64,000 bases of DNA. Source: Anthoceros angustus (Eukaryota > Streptophyta > Anthocerotopsida > Anthocerotales > Anthocerotaceae). The DNA lies in assembly GCA_010909165.1 (NCBI GenBank), contig MU008150.1, positions 589,116 to 653,115 of the forward strand, written 5' to 3'. The notes under the pieces are model-generated. The model searched no databases. It saw only the letters and a list, made by a program, of their open reading frames with translations, and had not been told where the DNA came from. Both the position numbers and the translations under genes were made by a program. Shown here piece by piece: positions 24,031 through 36,039 of the stretch. Position 1 is the first letter of the stretch. The number at the start of each line of letters is the position of its first letter.

Positions 24031-24368
24031 AGATAAAAAGCACCCTAGTAATGAGATTTCATTGACTTTGTGATTCTAGGGTAGGCAAGTCCCAATTAGG
24101 GTGCCACTTGATTACCTGAATTACTCACCGACCTTCCGGGTCCAGTGTCCCTATATCACTATCATCCATTTAGGTGAGCCCTTCACTATCACTAAGCCAC
24201 ATACTAGGCGGGCAAATCACCACTCATGCTTGAGTGAGAAACAATGTTGGCCTTTTGTTGGCTGGCTGGACTCTCTCAATGGAGTTATTCGGCGGACCAG
24301 CCATAAAGCCTCTAAAACAACCTCTACTCGTAGTACTTATCATAGAAATAGATGTACATATGAACCTA

Positions 24369-24565
24369 CTATGACACAAGTGATTTGGACTCTTTGAGAC
24401 TCAAAGCTAGATAAGAAAGATTTCTTTGAGATTATAAGGAATTTATATAGGTATTGATGACATTCCTACTATAACACAAGTGATTTGGACTCTTAGAGAC
24501 TCAAATCTAGATAAGAAAGATTTCTTTGAGCTTATAAGAAATTTATATAGGTATTGATGACATTC
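24369..24565. repeat. Tandem duplication of about 97 bases
   Basis: Two nearly identical copies, each running from 'acacaagtgatttggact' through 'agataagaaagatttctttg' to 'ttgatgacattc'. The high identity means the duplication is recent. Confidence 0.85.
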
Positions 24566-24738
24566 ACGTGGTGGTTTCTTCCGAACGAGCATCAATTGCT
24601 CAAAGGCTATTGCCAAAGCGCAATTTTCAAGACAACTTTTGAAGGTGATGAACATAACATCTTCACTCAGATGGTCAATAGGCCCTTCCTATTCTAAACT
24701 ATGACATCCTCGGGGTAGGTAAGTTCAAAGTAATCATT

Positions 24739-24840
24739 CGGTCTAGTCCCCTTAGCCCGGGACCCTCTAGAGGGTTCCCCATAGCCATAATGGGACTTCA
24801 TCTCTGCATATTTATAAAGTCTCCATGTATATTTATTTAT
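24739..24840 (+). repeat. SINE-like 3' module, copy 1
   Basis: Shares with 52806-52925 the ordered blocks 'ctagtcccc', 'cccgg', 'tctagagggtt', 'ggactt' and 'atttataaagtc', followed by A/T-rich sequence. The tRNA-like head seen before the other copy is missing here, so this copy is 5' truncated or has diverged. Confidence 0.6.
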
Positions 24841-25499
24841 ATTTATATATGTCATAAAGTATCGCGAAAAAATTAAGAGATGAGATTAAAAACTCTATTG
24901 TTAAGTGGCTATAGTATATTCTGCAATGTTTATTTGAAATCAGCATGTACTCAAAATGTATGAAGAATTGGTACATCACCTCTCCGCATAAATCACGCAA
25001 ATACTGTAGAATGTGTTCACATTAAGGAAATATATGGAATGAAAGAATCTTAGGTTCCCTATTGTTTATATGGATTTCAATAACATCAAAGAAAGAATTT
25101 TTTTTATACATATCAAATAATTATGTTTTCTTCTTACATTGATAGTTCACTTGTATTATTATAGTACATGTAAATAGGTGTAGATAATATTTCTTCCTAA
25201 AAGTAGATGATACAAAGAGAATATTTATTGAATGATGAGAATAAATATGAATTGTCCGTCATCCTAAACATCCCAATTTATTTTCATAAAGCCTGTTTTT
25301 GCCATGGAAGCTTTGAAAACGGACTTGGATATTTACTGGATTTGAAGTCCAACATTTCTTATACACTTCACAAAGAAAGAATTTGGAGGTAGATTGGAAG
25401 GTCTTGGTGGTGCATCCTCGACAGAAAGATTTGGACCATCATTCTTCTATTGGAGCGACAAATTTCACATTGCCATTGCAAGATTTTAATTCATAAAAA

Positions 25500-25772
25500 C
25501 TAATGAGATTGAAGACTCAGCCTTATTATTATTTGAGCAGATGCTTTGGTGATTTCACTCCCAACATCATAACATGACCCACAAGAATTGCCACTATTTC
25601 CAAACAAGGATGCTGAAATCAAGGTACATTCTGCAAAAGCATAAAAGATGACTGCCCAATCCGATTCATCAGGCAGTTCATCAGGCACAAGTGCATCAAC
25701 GTGGTCTTGATCTGCAGAACGCCACAATAGTACCAAAACCAAAATAATGTACTGGAAAATGCGTTTCATCAT
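25500..25772 (-). CDS. Small secreted protein with an expansin/DPBB-like fragment
   Basis: A 90-residue open frame starting with two Met codons, a hydrophobic signal segment 'IFQYIILVLVLLW' and an acidic linker. The rest contains 'LISASLFGNSGNSCGSCYDV', which resembles the part of expansins and related double-psi beta-barrel proteins around the conserved G-x-x-C-G-x-C-Y/F. The family normally has about 120 more residues in this domain plus further Cys, so it is a truncated relative, a first exon, or chance resemblance. No intron donor is obvious near the stop. It lies alone beside the AT-rich spacer. Confidence 0.45.
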   Translation of the reverse strand: MMKRIFQYIILVLVLLWRSADQDHVDALVPDELPDESDWAVIFYAFAECTLISASLFGNSGNSCGSCYDVGSEITKASAQIIIRLSLQSH

Positions 25773-26379
25773 CTCTCAGAAAATACGTTACAAACAAGCC
25801 TGTCTTACTAAAGAGCTCGTAAGTTCGAAAGGCTACTTAAACAGAGGTCCAAGAAGGTTAACATTTGGCATTTCTTGTGGAATGCGCACAAAATGGCACG
25901 GTATTTCAGACGAGATTCCTCATGGGTGTTGATGTTGGACAGATTCGGTGAGTCAGTCAAACAGGGTCAAACGGAATAAGGAAGCTTGGATATGGGCGGA
26001 AGAAGCCTGCCCGCTCAATGTAGCAGGCATTGCCCGGCAGTCCCGGTGGTATTGCTCCATAATTCCTTTATCAATCAAGCTTGAGTTGCATTCACATTGA
26101 GGCCTCCACTATCCTAGTTGGTCTATCCCATCCAGACCAGCTGCCGTTGTAGCATCCCAGCGCCTAAGCCACGAATTTTCCATCCATCCCAGTCCTCCGA
26201 CTCTTCCTCAAGCCTCAGCCCTCAGCTTGTGGCTTGAATATCCAAGGAGGACAAGGACCCTACGATGACACTTCAGTCCGCAAGTGCAGAGGAAGCAGAA
26301 CAAGGTGAGCCTCAACCACAGGTATCCTCAACTCAAGGATACAGCAGGGGTACTTGCAGGAATGAGCAAACACGAGTCA
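25773..26379. other. Spacer upstream of the secreted protein and downstream of YCED
   Basis: No gene seen. It should hold the promoter of the small secreted protein gene and the 3' untranslated region of the YCED gene, both on the minus strand. Confidence 0.4.
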
Positions 26380-27403
26380 CTAATCCGCCCTCCCTCCTGC
26401 TCCCCGCAATTGCTTCCTTAGCTGCTCTAAAGCATCCCACCTGCCATCGTCCTTCTCCTTCAGCACGCACTTACAGGAAGACCTGTTGAGGTTGACCCCG
26501 CAGCTCAGGCACAGTCCTTTGCAAGCTTCCACACAGATCGATTTGGCTGGAATCTCCAAATGCACGGTGTCTCGGATGTACTTGGAGATGTCCAGTTGAG
26601 ACGCCTCCATGGAAAATGCATCTTGTCATCCAAATCCAGGTCCAGCATGCCGAGCGCCTCTTCATCCAGGTCCTGCCCCTGCCCCAGCGCTCCCAGCACC
26701 ACCCCAGCTTCTCCTGTGTCGGCTCCTCCACAGGCTTTCCGTCAGCAGAAGGGAGAACTCTCCAGAAATCCGCTCCGCCATCGGAGCCAAGCATCTGTTA
26801 CACACACACACAACACAAGAACGCACATTCACTGCACTTCCATCCTCCCTATCCGTCCTGCATTGCAAGGGCTTGCACAGCAACAACCGACACTCACCTG
26901 TTGCATATGGCGGAGATGGCGGTTCTGGCCTCCGTTGAGCCGCAGATCCCTGCCCTCCTTCCTCACGTTCCAGGAGATGGAGACGGGGTGGCAGTCATTC
27001 TGCCGCCTTCAGGCCCATTGAAATGGCGGCTGTTCTGGAGAGCTCCGAGGACAGAGCCAGCAACCCCAAGCTCTCCAGCGAGCTCTCCACCTCGTAGTGC
27101 TGCCGAGTTGCGCCGCGCTTGAACACCACGGCACCTTCCCCAATCCCCTCTGCATCCTCTGATTCCTCGCCATCGGCTGGACTGGCTCCCAATGGCAAGG
27201 CTGAAATGCGGCGACATCCGTCTTGCACGGATCTCCTGCCTCCACACCCCAGGTTCAGAGCACGGAAGATGCAACCTTGGCCTGCTCTCTCGATCACTCA
27301 CCGAGCAACGCACAGGAATCCAGTTGCCCTTTGTTTGGAATGCGTCTGCCCCTGGAAGGAAGGAAGACGGAGAGGAAGAGATGCACACTGAAGACATGGC
27401 CAT
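26380..27403 (-). CDS. YCED: YCED/DUF177 protein, plastid large-subunit rRNA accumulation factor
   Basis: Plant YCED is a plastid protein needed for 23S rRNA accumulation; the bacterial relative YceD is encoded beside rpmF. The ATG at 27403 opens a Ser-rich transit-like segment 'MAMSSVCISSSPSSFLPGAD'. Later exons read 'YEVESSLESLGLLALSSELS', then a piece ending 'ARTAISAICNR' spliced to 'CLAPMAERISGEFSLLLTES' (intron donor GTGAGTGTCGG), then 'DLDEEALGMLDLDLDD'. The last exon has 'LDISKYIRDTVHLEIPAKSI' and 'CKGLCLSCGVNLNRSSCKC', the DUF177 Cys signature, ending at 26380. An upstream in-frame ATG (27439) is possible. One or two frame slips occur in the middle exons. It lies directly downstream of SCAR on the same strand. 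Confidence 0.88.
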
Positions 27404-27687
27404 GGATGAACCATCACAGCATTTCAGCAGGGATTTCATTCAAAATGCTCAACACCTTAGGGCTTTCAGAGCAGAGTCCCTTGGCGATAGCCGCAGCCCA
27501 GCCCTACACTACAGCAGTTTCTGCCTAATAATCCAGAAATCTAGGAGTAAGTGGTACAAGCCGCTCCCAAACAGCCAGGCTGTGAGAATGATCTTCACGG
27601 GCACAAGCTGAGGACCTGAGAGGAAAGAATTGTGGCTGCCTATATAAATACTGAGCTAAAGAACAAGACGGTTTGCCTCATTCTCTG

Positions 27688-30600
27688 CTACGTTGTATCA
27701 CTCCACCGGTCATCCTCGTCGTCTTCATCGTCACTTCCAGTGAAGGCCTGGCACGACTCCATGTCAGTCACCATGTATCTCCAACACGAGGAGAGTCACA
27801 AAAGTTTGCATTGGCAAGAACCCTTACCTGACGGATGGCATTGGCCTTCTCCAGTATGGCTGCTACGTTTATGTTTGTCACCGGACGCTGCAAGCTTTCT
27901 GGCTGCACCCTGGGGGAAGACTTCGTTTCCCGCAAACTGAATGACTGTGACAATGAAGGAGCAAGCTCGTAGCACGAACATGATTATGTAGCAACATGGG
28001 CAGACAGGAAAGTTCAGCAAGATGGGCAAACAGGAAAGTTCAGCTCACAACCTGCGACCTTATTTGCTGAAGAAGGCCTTCCCTATCTTGGGTTGGAGAG
28101 CTCCTGCTTGGGGAGGCCTGCAATGGGAGAGAAACCTTTCGTAGCTGCAGAGATCAACGACAGAAAACGGAAGTCAGCCAGTAGAGCTTGCATGGGAACA
28201 AGTGAAGTACTACTGCATCAAGCGTAAGATGGGGAGCCAGCATTTTAAAACGAGACATGAATGGATTGTATCTGCACTATTGGGCAGCATAGGAAGGTCA
28301 ATTGCGGAATGACACTGGTAGGTACAAACCGTTCACCGCCTCCTACCTGGCTTCTGTCATGTGCAGCAATAGCATCCATGAGTGCATCTTGTTCACCTGC
28401 AATTGGGGCTCGCCTCGTTGGCATAGGTGCAGGAGGTGGAGAGGGTTGTTTAGTCCGGGTCGAGGAATAGGAGGAGGAGGAGGAGGGTTTCTAGAAGGAG
28501 ATCTCCCGAACTCTAAAGGGATACTCAGTTTCCTCTCGTGCCACTGACCAGGATTCAAGGGGAACTGGCGGCATTATCTCCGGTAATGACTTCGCAGTTG
28601 GTGATCTTTGGAGTTCCGGTCTTGGACTATGGGTCGGGGATGTAGGATCTAAGACATCTGAGGCACGAAAGCTCCTGGCACTCCGAGACCCTGGTGAATC
28701 CAGTAACTTTCGACCATGGAGTGGGGGAGACATGGGTGAATGGAGGGCACTGAAAATAGAAGACTTGGGAGATGATCCATCACTTCCTCCAGGGGAAAGG
28801 TCAGGATCATTGGCTTCAGTGTCAGAAAGGGACAGTGGATCTAACACCGAGAATTTATGGGCTTTCGGACTTTGAGAACTGGGAGGACTTGGAGGAACGG
28901 GAGGACTAGGGGCACGAGGAGGAGGGGCACGAGGAGGAGACAGACGGCTAGATCTGGCAGCTTCAGCAAGCTCCTCATCCAGTTCCTCCTCAACTTCGTC
29001 TTCCGATGAGAGCAGATGGAGAAGGGGGTCAACAGCGGCGAGCTCTTCTTCATGGGTGACCTGTTCATCTGCTACACCAGCAGTCAGTTCCTCCGCCTTA
29101 GCTGATATTCCTTTTGTGATGTGCTGGTCCTGGTGACCTTCAAAGTCCTGGGACAATACTTCCTCAGCCAGCTGGTCACCTTCTGTGAGTTGTTCGGGTT
29201 TTTCTGCGTCTCCGTCCTTCACCTCCTGTTCTGCAACATCTGTACCGACAGCTTCTTTCAAGTCTCCACCACCTCCTTGGTCCTTGTTCAAACTTGCTGT
29301 CATATCATGGTACTCATCTGGCAGGGACGTCTCTGGAGTAGAGCTAACTGCAGGTAACTCTGTCACAACTTCAGCAGCTTCTTCTGACACAGTTGTGCTT
29401 GGAAGAAAGAGGAGGACCAATTCTAGAGGGACTCAACAACTCGCTGCCAAGGGCTTCAGAACCGTTGGCAGGTCCTCTGCAGCAACGCAATTTCAGCGGT
29501 TACATCAGGGCTCGTTAACTTGGGTGCAAGATCTTCTCCAGAGGCGTTAGATGCGGTGGGACTCAAAACTTCTCTAGCAGAACCCTCAAACCTCCGAGGA
29601 GACGAGAGGTCAGATGTAGACCCAGCTGGACTTACGAGATCCCAAGGAGAGCCCAAACATTAACAGGTGAAGGAAGCACTACGACTGTCCCAGAGGGACT
29701 TGGTGGGTCAACTGCGGGTAGATGAATCTTGTTGACAAGGGATCCAGTTGCATCTCTGGGAGGTCCTACAACCTCTCTGGGAGAGATGACTGGTTTACTA
29801 AAACTAGGTGGACTTGGCGGCTGTCTAGAAGGCATAGCAAACTGGGTACTAGAGGATGGAGGTCCTTGAGCTGTTCCACTCGAAATCAACGGTTCACTGA
29901 CTTTAGAGCCGGGCTGGACTTCACCTGGCAAGGCTGCTTCACTGGAACTAGGCAGCTCCTCTGCAACCCTTGCTAGACCCTGTCCTGTTGGAGTCAAGAC
30001 GGACTCTTCACCTTCGTCAACTAAATATGTCCCTTCACTAGACGGACTCATCAATTCAGAAGAATCCACAGTTAGTGAAGGTGATGGAAGGGCCTCATTA
30101 AAGGTAGTTGGTCTTGGAGATGCCAATGAGTCTGCCGGGCTGTTTGCTGATGCCTCTGTATCCAGGGCCAATTCCCTTAGGACTGTCGACAGCGTGTGTC
30201 TCTGAGTCCTCTTCATTTGTCAAGGTTTTATGAACCACAGTATCTTGGCTGCTGGGAGCAGAAGTAGCTTGAGCGTCCAGAGGTGGCTGTGCTCCAGAAG
30301 TCCTGGGTTCTGCATCTGTCTCCCGTCTGACTCCATGGTTGCAAGTGCATCCAAAAAGTGATCTGCATCACCTGTAAGATCTTCTGCTGCATCTGCTGGT
30401 GGAATCTGCTCTACTCCTTGGCTCTCAAAGCGGTTTGATAGGGGCTTGACAAGCAGTTCCTGCTCGTCATTAGTAGAAGTTTGGACCTGCTCATGCCCAG
30501 TCGGTCGATCCAATGGAGGTATCGACTGAGCTTTGTCGTCAACCTGATAAAATCTGCTGACCTGCCCCTTTGAGTTAGCCACATTTGTTTCTGAAATCAA

Positions 30601-32345
30601 ATCTAATTTTGGGTGGACCCTCACAAATCTACCAGACAGTGTTTCAGCTTCAATCTCCTTCGCATTGAGTTTGAGTGGCTCGTCCACCTGGACTGCGGAC
30701 ACTACACTCGGAGAACTTAAAGTATCAGATCCAGATGGTTGCCTTGTATGTCTTGATGGAGGCAACTTTGCAGATGTAACTTGGGAGTTGTCACCAGCTC
30801 CTCTTGCAATGGTTTCCCTTATCTGCAATGCTAACTGTTCTGGAATTGGAGAAATTTGACGTTTGGCCAGAGCATCTGTTCCCACCCCTTTAGTCACTGG
30901 GGGCACATCTTTTGATGTCTTACCCTGCTGCTCTGCTTTAGCAGATCCTTTTCCACCCCCAATTTCCATAGTTCGACCAGGAGGCAGACCTAACCGGGGC
31001 TGTTTTAAATATTCCGTCTTGGAAGCTGATTCTGTACCTCGGCGAGCTGGTGGAGCTACCCTTGTCTGCGTCTCTGCTTCTGGTCTTCGACTGGGGGTTG
31101 GGCTTCCCGTGACTGCTTTGATAAATATTCAGAATTTAAGGAGGCAGAAGGTCCTGGAGGCCATCTGTCTCAACACCTCGTGAAGAATAGCGCACTCTAC
31201 AGAATCAAGGACAGGCAGCGTGAGCCTAACCTTGTACATCAAAAATCTCAACCCACTGCATAAACGGGAATGGATGCATGAGGTGAACTAAATACCTCGA
31301 ATTTATCTGTGTGACAGGCATAGTGTCCACAGAGTTAGGATTGTCCTTCCGACGCCTACCCTTTTCTACAGCACAGTGACGAAGCAAGAAAATCAGGGAC
31401 GCCAAGCTGTTGAGGAACCTGCAGCTCTACTGGCATAAGTACGAGCTGAGAAAGTACCTTCTTTCTGGCCTTTTGTTCACGTTCTGCTTTCATGAGCTCA
31501 GAGGTAGCCCACTCTGTCTTGAAGTAAGATGGGTCGGTGTACCTCTTTAAACACGCTCCAGCACCGGCCACATCAAACCTGCTCTCGTAGGAGGCAAAGA
31601 ATTTAGAGATTGTTTGAATTGGGACAGACGGATTCCATAGCCCAGTATCCTTGAAGGACAATGGAGCCACAGCAGAACTTGAAGGAAGCTATTAAGACTG
31701 TGTTTGACACATTCAACATACTTGTCCAACAGGAAGAGCCTTGGAGGTCCTCTACATTCCTCGTACGAATTCCTTATAAACCGAGGTAGATCTCCTTGAG
31801 TGCAGTGATTTTGATCGGTTCGAATGCTCGCATGCCACTCGGTACCTGAAGAGCCCAAAGCATCATGCATGGAAGCTGACATGGACGGAGAAGCAAGACA
31901 AGCGTGAGAGCGAGCTATTTTACCTGCGTTGTATGCATACTTCAGCTGGTTCGTCTCAGACAGCAATGCCTTCTCAATTGACGGCATCTCCGCCTCGATC
32001 TGCTGCACTCGGATGGCCAAATCATGCCCTTTCGCAGAAACCGCCATGACTTCTTCATGAAGGTCACGGAAGATGTCCGCTGCAAATCTGCAACACCGGC
32101 AACAATACAATCACCAAACGCGATACCAAGCACGCAAAAGAGACCCTTCCTCAGCTCCATTTTGGGCTTCATTCCAGGGGGCAGTATGCATACTCTGCCA
32201 GATCACCAATTTGCCTGACTATTCCAACGAGGCCTGCCGTGGCAACACCTTCCAAAAGTCCCTCTGGCTCATCCTTCGTTGCCCGGTACAAGTCCGGATT
32301 TGCCAAGCTATGCTCGCTCCTAATCTCATACCTTACGAGAGGCAT
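27688..32345 (-). CDS. SCAR: SCAR/WAVE family actin nucleation-promoting factor
   Basis: Subunit of the SCAR/WAVE complex that activates ARP2/3 to branch actin filaments at the plasma membrane. The N-terminal SCAR homology domain starts at the ATG of '[20 protein letters not shown]' and continues with '[20 protein letters not shown]', '[20 protein letters not shown]', '[11 protein letters not shown]', '[16 protein letters not shown]' and '[20 protein letters not shown]' (near 31560). A very long, low-complexity Ser/Pro/Glu-rich middle occupies 28491-30969, including Pro-rich '[20 protein letters not shown]'. The C-terminal VCA part is split over exons: '[16 protein letters not shown]' (WH2-like, near 28350), '[14 protein letters not shown]' (near 27850) and the acidic end '[16 protein letters not shown]' with stop at 27688. 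Frame changes near 30218 and 29640 are probably sequence faults or introns. Identity is certain from both ends. Confidence 0.92.
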
Positions 32346-33984
32346 GGTCTCAAGCTGATCTACCCCCACAACAAATCCCTGCACATTGCGAGAGCTTTCT
32401 AGTCACCCAATACGCACTTCACACACTACTTCACGACATGACGCCATCTCCCACCCACTTCACTGGCCCAGCCTTCAACACAAAGCTGCGATCCCGGACG
32501 CCCAACACAACCCAGTACAAAAATCATCCCAGTTGCAAGAGCAAGAATTTTTCTGCAGCTATTCCAGCCACGCATTTCCTCAGCTGCGAGTCCTACCTAG
32601 AAGAAGCGAACTCGGAGCTGCAGCCTTCTTCGCATTGCGGAGGCCCGCAAGACCACGCATTGGCGACCCAGGTGGGACCACTTTCGAGACAACTATTCCT
32701 ACACAGCACTCTGCTGCAGTACGAGCTCCGCCCGCCCACCCAAGCGCCTGATAGAAATAGCCCACAACATGAACAGCAAATTCTGGTCTCGGGAGAAGGC
32801 AGAGAGGCTGTACCAATTCCACGACTGGTCCCAGCAGCCTCCTACTACCAAAGCAAAAATACCAAGCTGCAGCTACAGGTACCAAGCACTGGTCACACAT
32901 ACAGCGTCGATGGAAAGCAGATGAGGAGAGACGGCAGGGAGATGGTGCGACGGCAGGGAGACTGGGAAGCAGGGGCAGAAGATCTGCTGTCGGGCAGTAG
33001 TGAGAACAGGGACTGATTCAAAAAGTTGGGAGAGAGAGTGTGGACGACAGAGGTGGCCGGAGGGGGTGAGTTGAATACGACAAAAGAATGCTGCAGTCCG
33101 ATGCAAGAAGGCAGGACCCACAAGGTCAGGTACTTCCGCCGAGGTGGACCAGCGACGGCACCACAGATGTGGCCGCTGCCAGTCAAGTCTGAAACCTCAC
33201 AAATTCATCGCAGCCCAGAAGATAGCAGGCCCAGCAGCAGCAGCTGGAACACGGAGCAGAGGACACTGTTGTAAGGCCAGATAAGCTCACACAAACCGAA
33301 GGAATTCGTTGCACTCTGGCGTGAAAAGCAAGGAGAACGAGAGAGAGAGACTAACGAGGCACCCCCCGGACTCCAGCCTGCAATGCTAGCCTGCCGTCCG
33401 GGAATTCTCCAGGCAGCTGCTGGAGTTGGGCAGAGTCACGGCAAGCCCGGGCATCACCACATTCCCCGTTGCCTGCTTTTCTGCGACGTACCTGCCCAAA
33501 GCTAAACTGATAGCAGATGTTCCGCACGCCGCTCACCAACTGAGTGACACACTGACCACTGACCAGCCCTAGACCAAATGCACGGGACCAGAAAACAGCA
33601 GCTCGCACCCAAAACCAAGCAGAGCAAGGACACCGCAGGACTGTCGCCAGCGTGCCAGATCACGCTCTCTTCCAGGCAGACAAAGTCAGAGAGGAATAGA
33701 CAAGGCAGCTAGCTAACTACAAATGTACACATGAAGCTCCACTGCTCCAAGGGAATGCGGCATGCGGACCAGCAAGGTCCCAACAGCTCCCAGCAAGGTT
33801 TGCACTTTACACCCTCCTGTCCTGACGTCTCTGTGACTCCTCCGCCATAGCCAGGCTTCTGCATTGCTACCCACCTTGAGAGGAAACGTCAAGGCGCAAA
33901 ACTCCATAGTAATCACGAGCCTGCCAAGCTGAGGACGCTCCGTGCGAGCGCATCCTGAGGGCGGACGGAAATCGCGAATCAAAG
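32346..33984. other. Upstream region of SCAR, no supported gene
   Basis: Long but unconvincing open frames occur on both strands; none shows a family signature. It most likely holds the SCAR promoter, leader and perhaps a leader intron. A short GA run (33338-33350) is the only simple repeat noticed. Confidence 0.4.
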
Positions 33985-34164
33985 ATGGGGACAACATGGA
34001 TCGCCATTGCCATTGCCATCGCCATCGCTATCGCCCAACAAGCTGCGCATGCGGATGGCAGGCGTGTTAACGTTCACGACCGGAACGGGCGGAAATTGAA
34101 TGAACTGGAGGAGGATTGCACGAATGCTGACCGTCGAGTATTGGAAGTCGTTCGCCATGAATGA
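33985..34164 (+). CDS. Putative 59-residue secreted peptide
   Basis: Short open frame that starts ATG GGG ACA ACA TGG, then encodes six Ile-Ala pairs in a row, then 'QQAAHADGRRVNVHDRNGRK' and ends 'DCTNADRRVLEVVRHE'. The (Ile-Ala)6 stretch followed by 'QQAAHADG' is a near-ideal signal peptide with an AxA-type cleavage site, leaving a charged peptide of about 34 residues with a single Cys. I know no family for it. It could be an independent small secreted protein, the first exon of a longer gene (GCAG and GT sites follow), or chance. It lies downstream of, and opposite to, TatD. Confidence 0.4.
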   Translation: MGTTWIAIAIAIAIAIAQQAAHADGRRVNVHDRNGRKLNELEEDCTNADRRVLEVVRHE

Positions 34165-34510
34165 CCTGCAGAAACGGTCGCCATCTTCGAATCCTATGCC
34201 TGCGACCACGGTTGGGCTAACCGCGGTCAGTTAACCGCGCGTTATACGAGCATTGAACTTAAACGAGTCTGAATTATGAAATAGTAAATACAGGGACGGG
34301 ATATGATGGCCCGGCGATGATGATGGCTGTGCAGCATAATCGATGACGACTCCCCGGGCCCATCGCCAATTCTCGCAGGATGTACTGCAGACTGGACTGG
34401 TTTCTGCTGGATGCACATGGACCCATCAATCTGGCCATCAGGCTCCAGCCTGGAGTCTGCCTGCCTGCCATTTGAGCCGTACATTCTCCCCTTGTGCAAC
34501 GGGTACGAGC
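34165..34510. other. Spacer downstream of TatD
   Basis: Nothing gene-like beyond the probable 3' untranslated sequence of the TatD gene. Confidence 0.4.
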
Positions 34511-36039
34511 TTACGAGAGCAGCTTGGAGCCAGGGAACGAGAAGAGACGGATGGCATTCTGGTAAGTGGCAGCACCGACTTCCTCTTCGCTTTTCCCCAG
34601 GTGAGAGGAAACGATGGAAAGAACCTGCAAAACAGGAGAAGAATGAGGGTTGTTTATGCCCTGTTGTGGGGACTGGCTGAGGAGGAAGAGTTGCTGGTCA
34701 GAAGGCTCACAGATCGGATGTTTGAAGGATGGTTCAGAGTCTTCACGACTGTGTTGCTGTCGGCAGGGGCTCTGGAATGGGTGACAAGGAGTTGGGGTCC
34801 ACGTTGGGCAGTGCGTCTGGAGAGTCTGTCTCTAGCAGGAGCCTGTCCCAGGGTACCTGCCAGGTGAGAGGAGTAAGTGAGTGTAAGTCATGAAGTGATG
34901 GAGTGATGTTCATACCGCTTTCAGGATGTTCTTGGCCTTGTTGGGTTTCATGCCAGTGATGAAGCCGGAGAAGGAGAAGTATGTGTTGTGATTGGAGAGC
35001 ACGGACCATCTCCGCGGAACCACTGTATGAATGGAGGATGAGTCCAGGAGGAAAGGGGCCCAAGTCTCTGCCAGTCATGGAAGTGATAGGATCAGTGGTG
35101 ACTGAAGGTGGAAGAGGATGAAATGTATGGATCGTGAGATGTGGAGCTTACCGAAGAAGCTCTTGAAGAGCGCCAAAAGCTCGGACGCAATGGATTGCAG
35201 CAGGTCGATGGAGCTCCTGGCTGGCTCAAGCTGCTGCCTTAGAATCTCTGCCTGTTGGGTATAGAAGCTCAGTTTGAGTACAGGTACAGACAGTTCAAAA
35301 TGCAACCTCAGGTTGCCTGGAAAGGGCAGCACAGAGTGGTGTAAACCAGACCTGTGTTGCTTCATCCGAAGCACTGCCACGAGGGCTCCTGTCAAGCCCC
35401 GCCTGCCATGCAAGCTCAAGTCAGACAGACCGGTGCGAAACACGATAGTAGCAGATCAAATTACCAAAGCACTGAAAGCTGGCAGAAGCAGGAAAACATA
35501 CTAGGCCAAAGCCCTGGCCAAAGTGAGCCTGTGTAGAAACGTACCTCTCCCAAGGCAGCCGTCGGGACAGCCTCAAGCATGGCTCTCAAACTGGACAACC
35601 AATCTGGAGAACGCTTCTCAAGGTACCTGCTCTTCCAGCAGGAAGATGATGAGAACGTCATAGTGGATATCCGAGCATCACATCGTGAACATCCGAACTT
35701 AATCCGTGACACAATTCGCATGTTCCTTCTTCAACACACACATACCAAGGATGGAGACCAAAGCATGGAATCACAGATGGGTGCTTCTCACCAAGCTGCT
35801 TCACGTCCTCCCAGTCCTCCTGCCCACAACCAAATCACCGTCACAACCTGCAGTTAGAGGAGCAGAATGACATGCGTCAGCATGGTAGGCTTGATGGGTC
35901 ACAAACCTGAGACGTTCCGTTGACAGCAAACCATTGCACCCCGCCTCCTTGGCAGACTGCAGCAGCCGGGGGTACAGTGGGCGATTCGGGCATCCTGAAG
36001 GTGGCAGTGCGCATCAAAGAGCGGTCCTCTGGCCTGCAT
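34511..36039 (-). CDS. TatD-family metal-dependent deoxyribonuclease
   Basis: TIM-barrel hydrolase of the TatD/TATDN family. The ATG at 36039 gives 'MQARGPLFDAHCHLQDARIA', with the first metal-binding H-x-H in 'DAHCHLQD'. Next come 'AKEAGVQWFAVNGTSQ', then 'RSPDWLSSLRAMLEAVPTAA' with 'LGE' (35530-35640), 'EILRQQLE' and, in another frame, 'RPAAIHCVRAFGALQELL' (near 35200), 'FPPGLILHSYSGSAEMV' (35030), 'VPWDRLLLETDSPDALPNVD' (34830, catalytic Asp in ETDSP) and a last exon 'IVSSHLGKSEEEVGAATYQN' then 'AIRLFSFPGSKLLS' with stop at 34511. Introns are short. It is the plant-type member with an extended N-terminus. It shares a 68-base upstream gap with the next gene on the other strand. Confidence 0.88.

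Larger units (their letters stand above)
22219..25499. other. Long AT-rich spacer, no supported gene
   Basis: About 3.3 kb in which I see no conserved coding frame. It holds a strong hairpin, two tandem duplications and a SINE-like tail, listed separately. Bases 22219-22330 are GC-richer and probably the rps3 leader and promoter. Confidence 0.5.

Noticed and set aside
27640-27655. TATA-like sequence TATATAAATAC
   Set aside because: It sits in the last exon or 3' region of SCAR and, for the minus-strand YCED gene, reads in the wrong orientation and too far from the start.
32386-33016. Long plus-strand frames upstream of SCAR
   Set aside because: No recognisable family, unremarkable composition, and a position expected for the SCAR leader and promoter.
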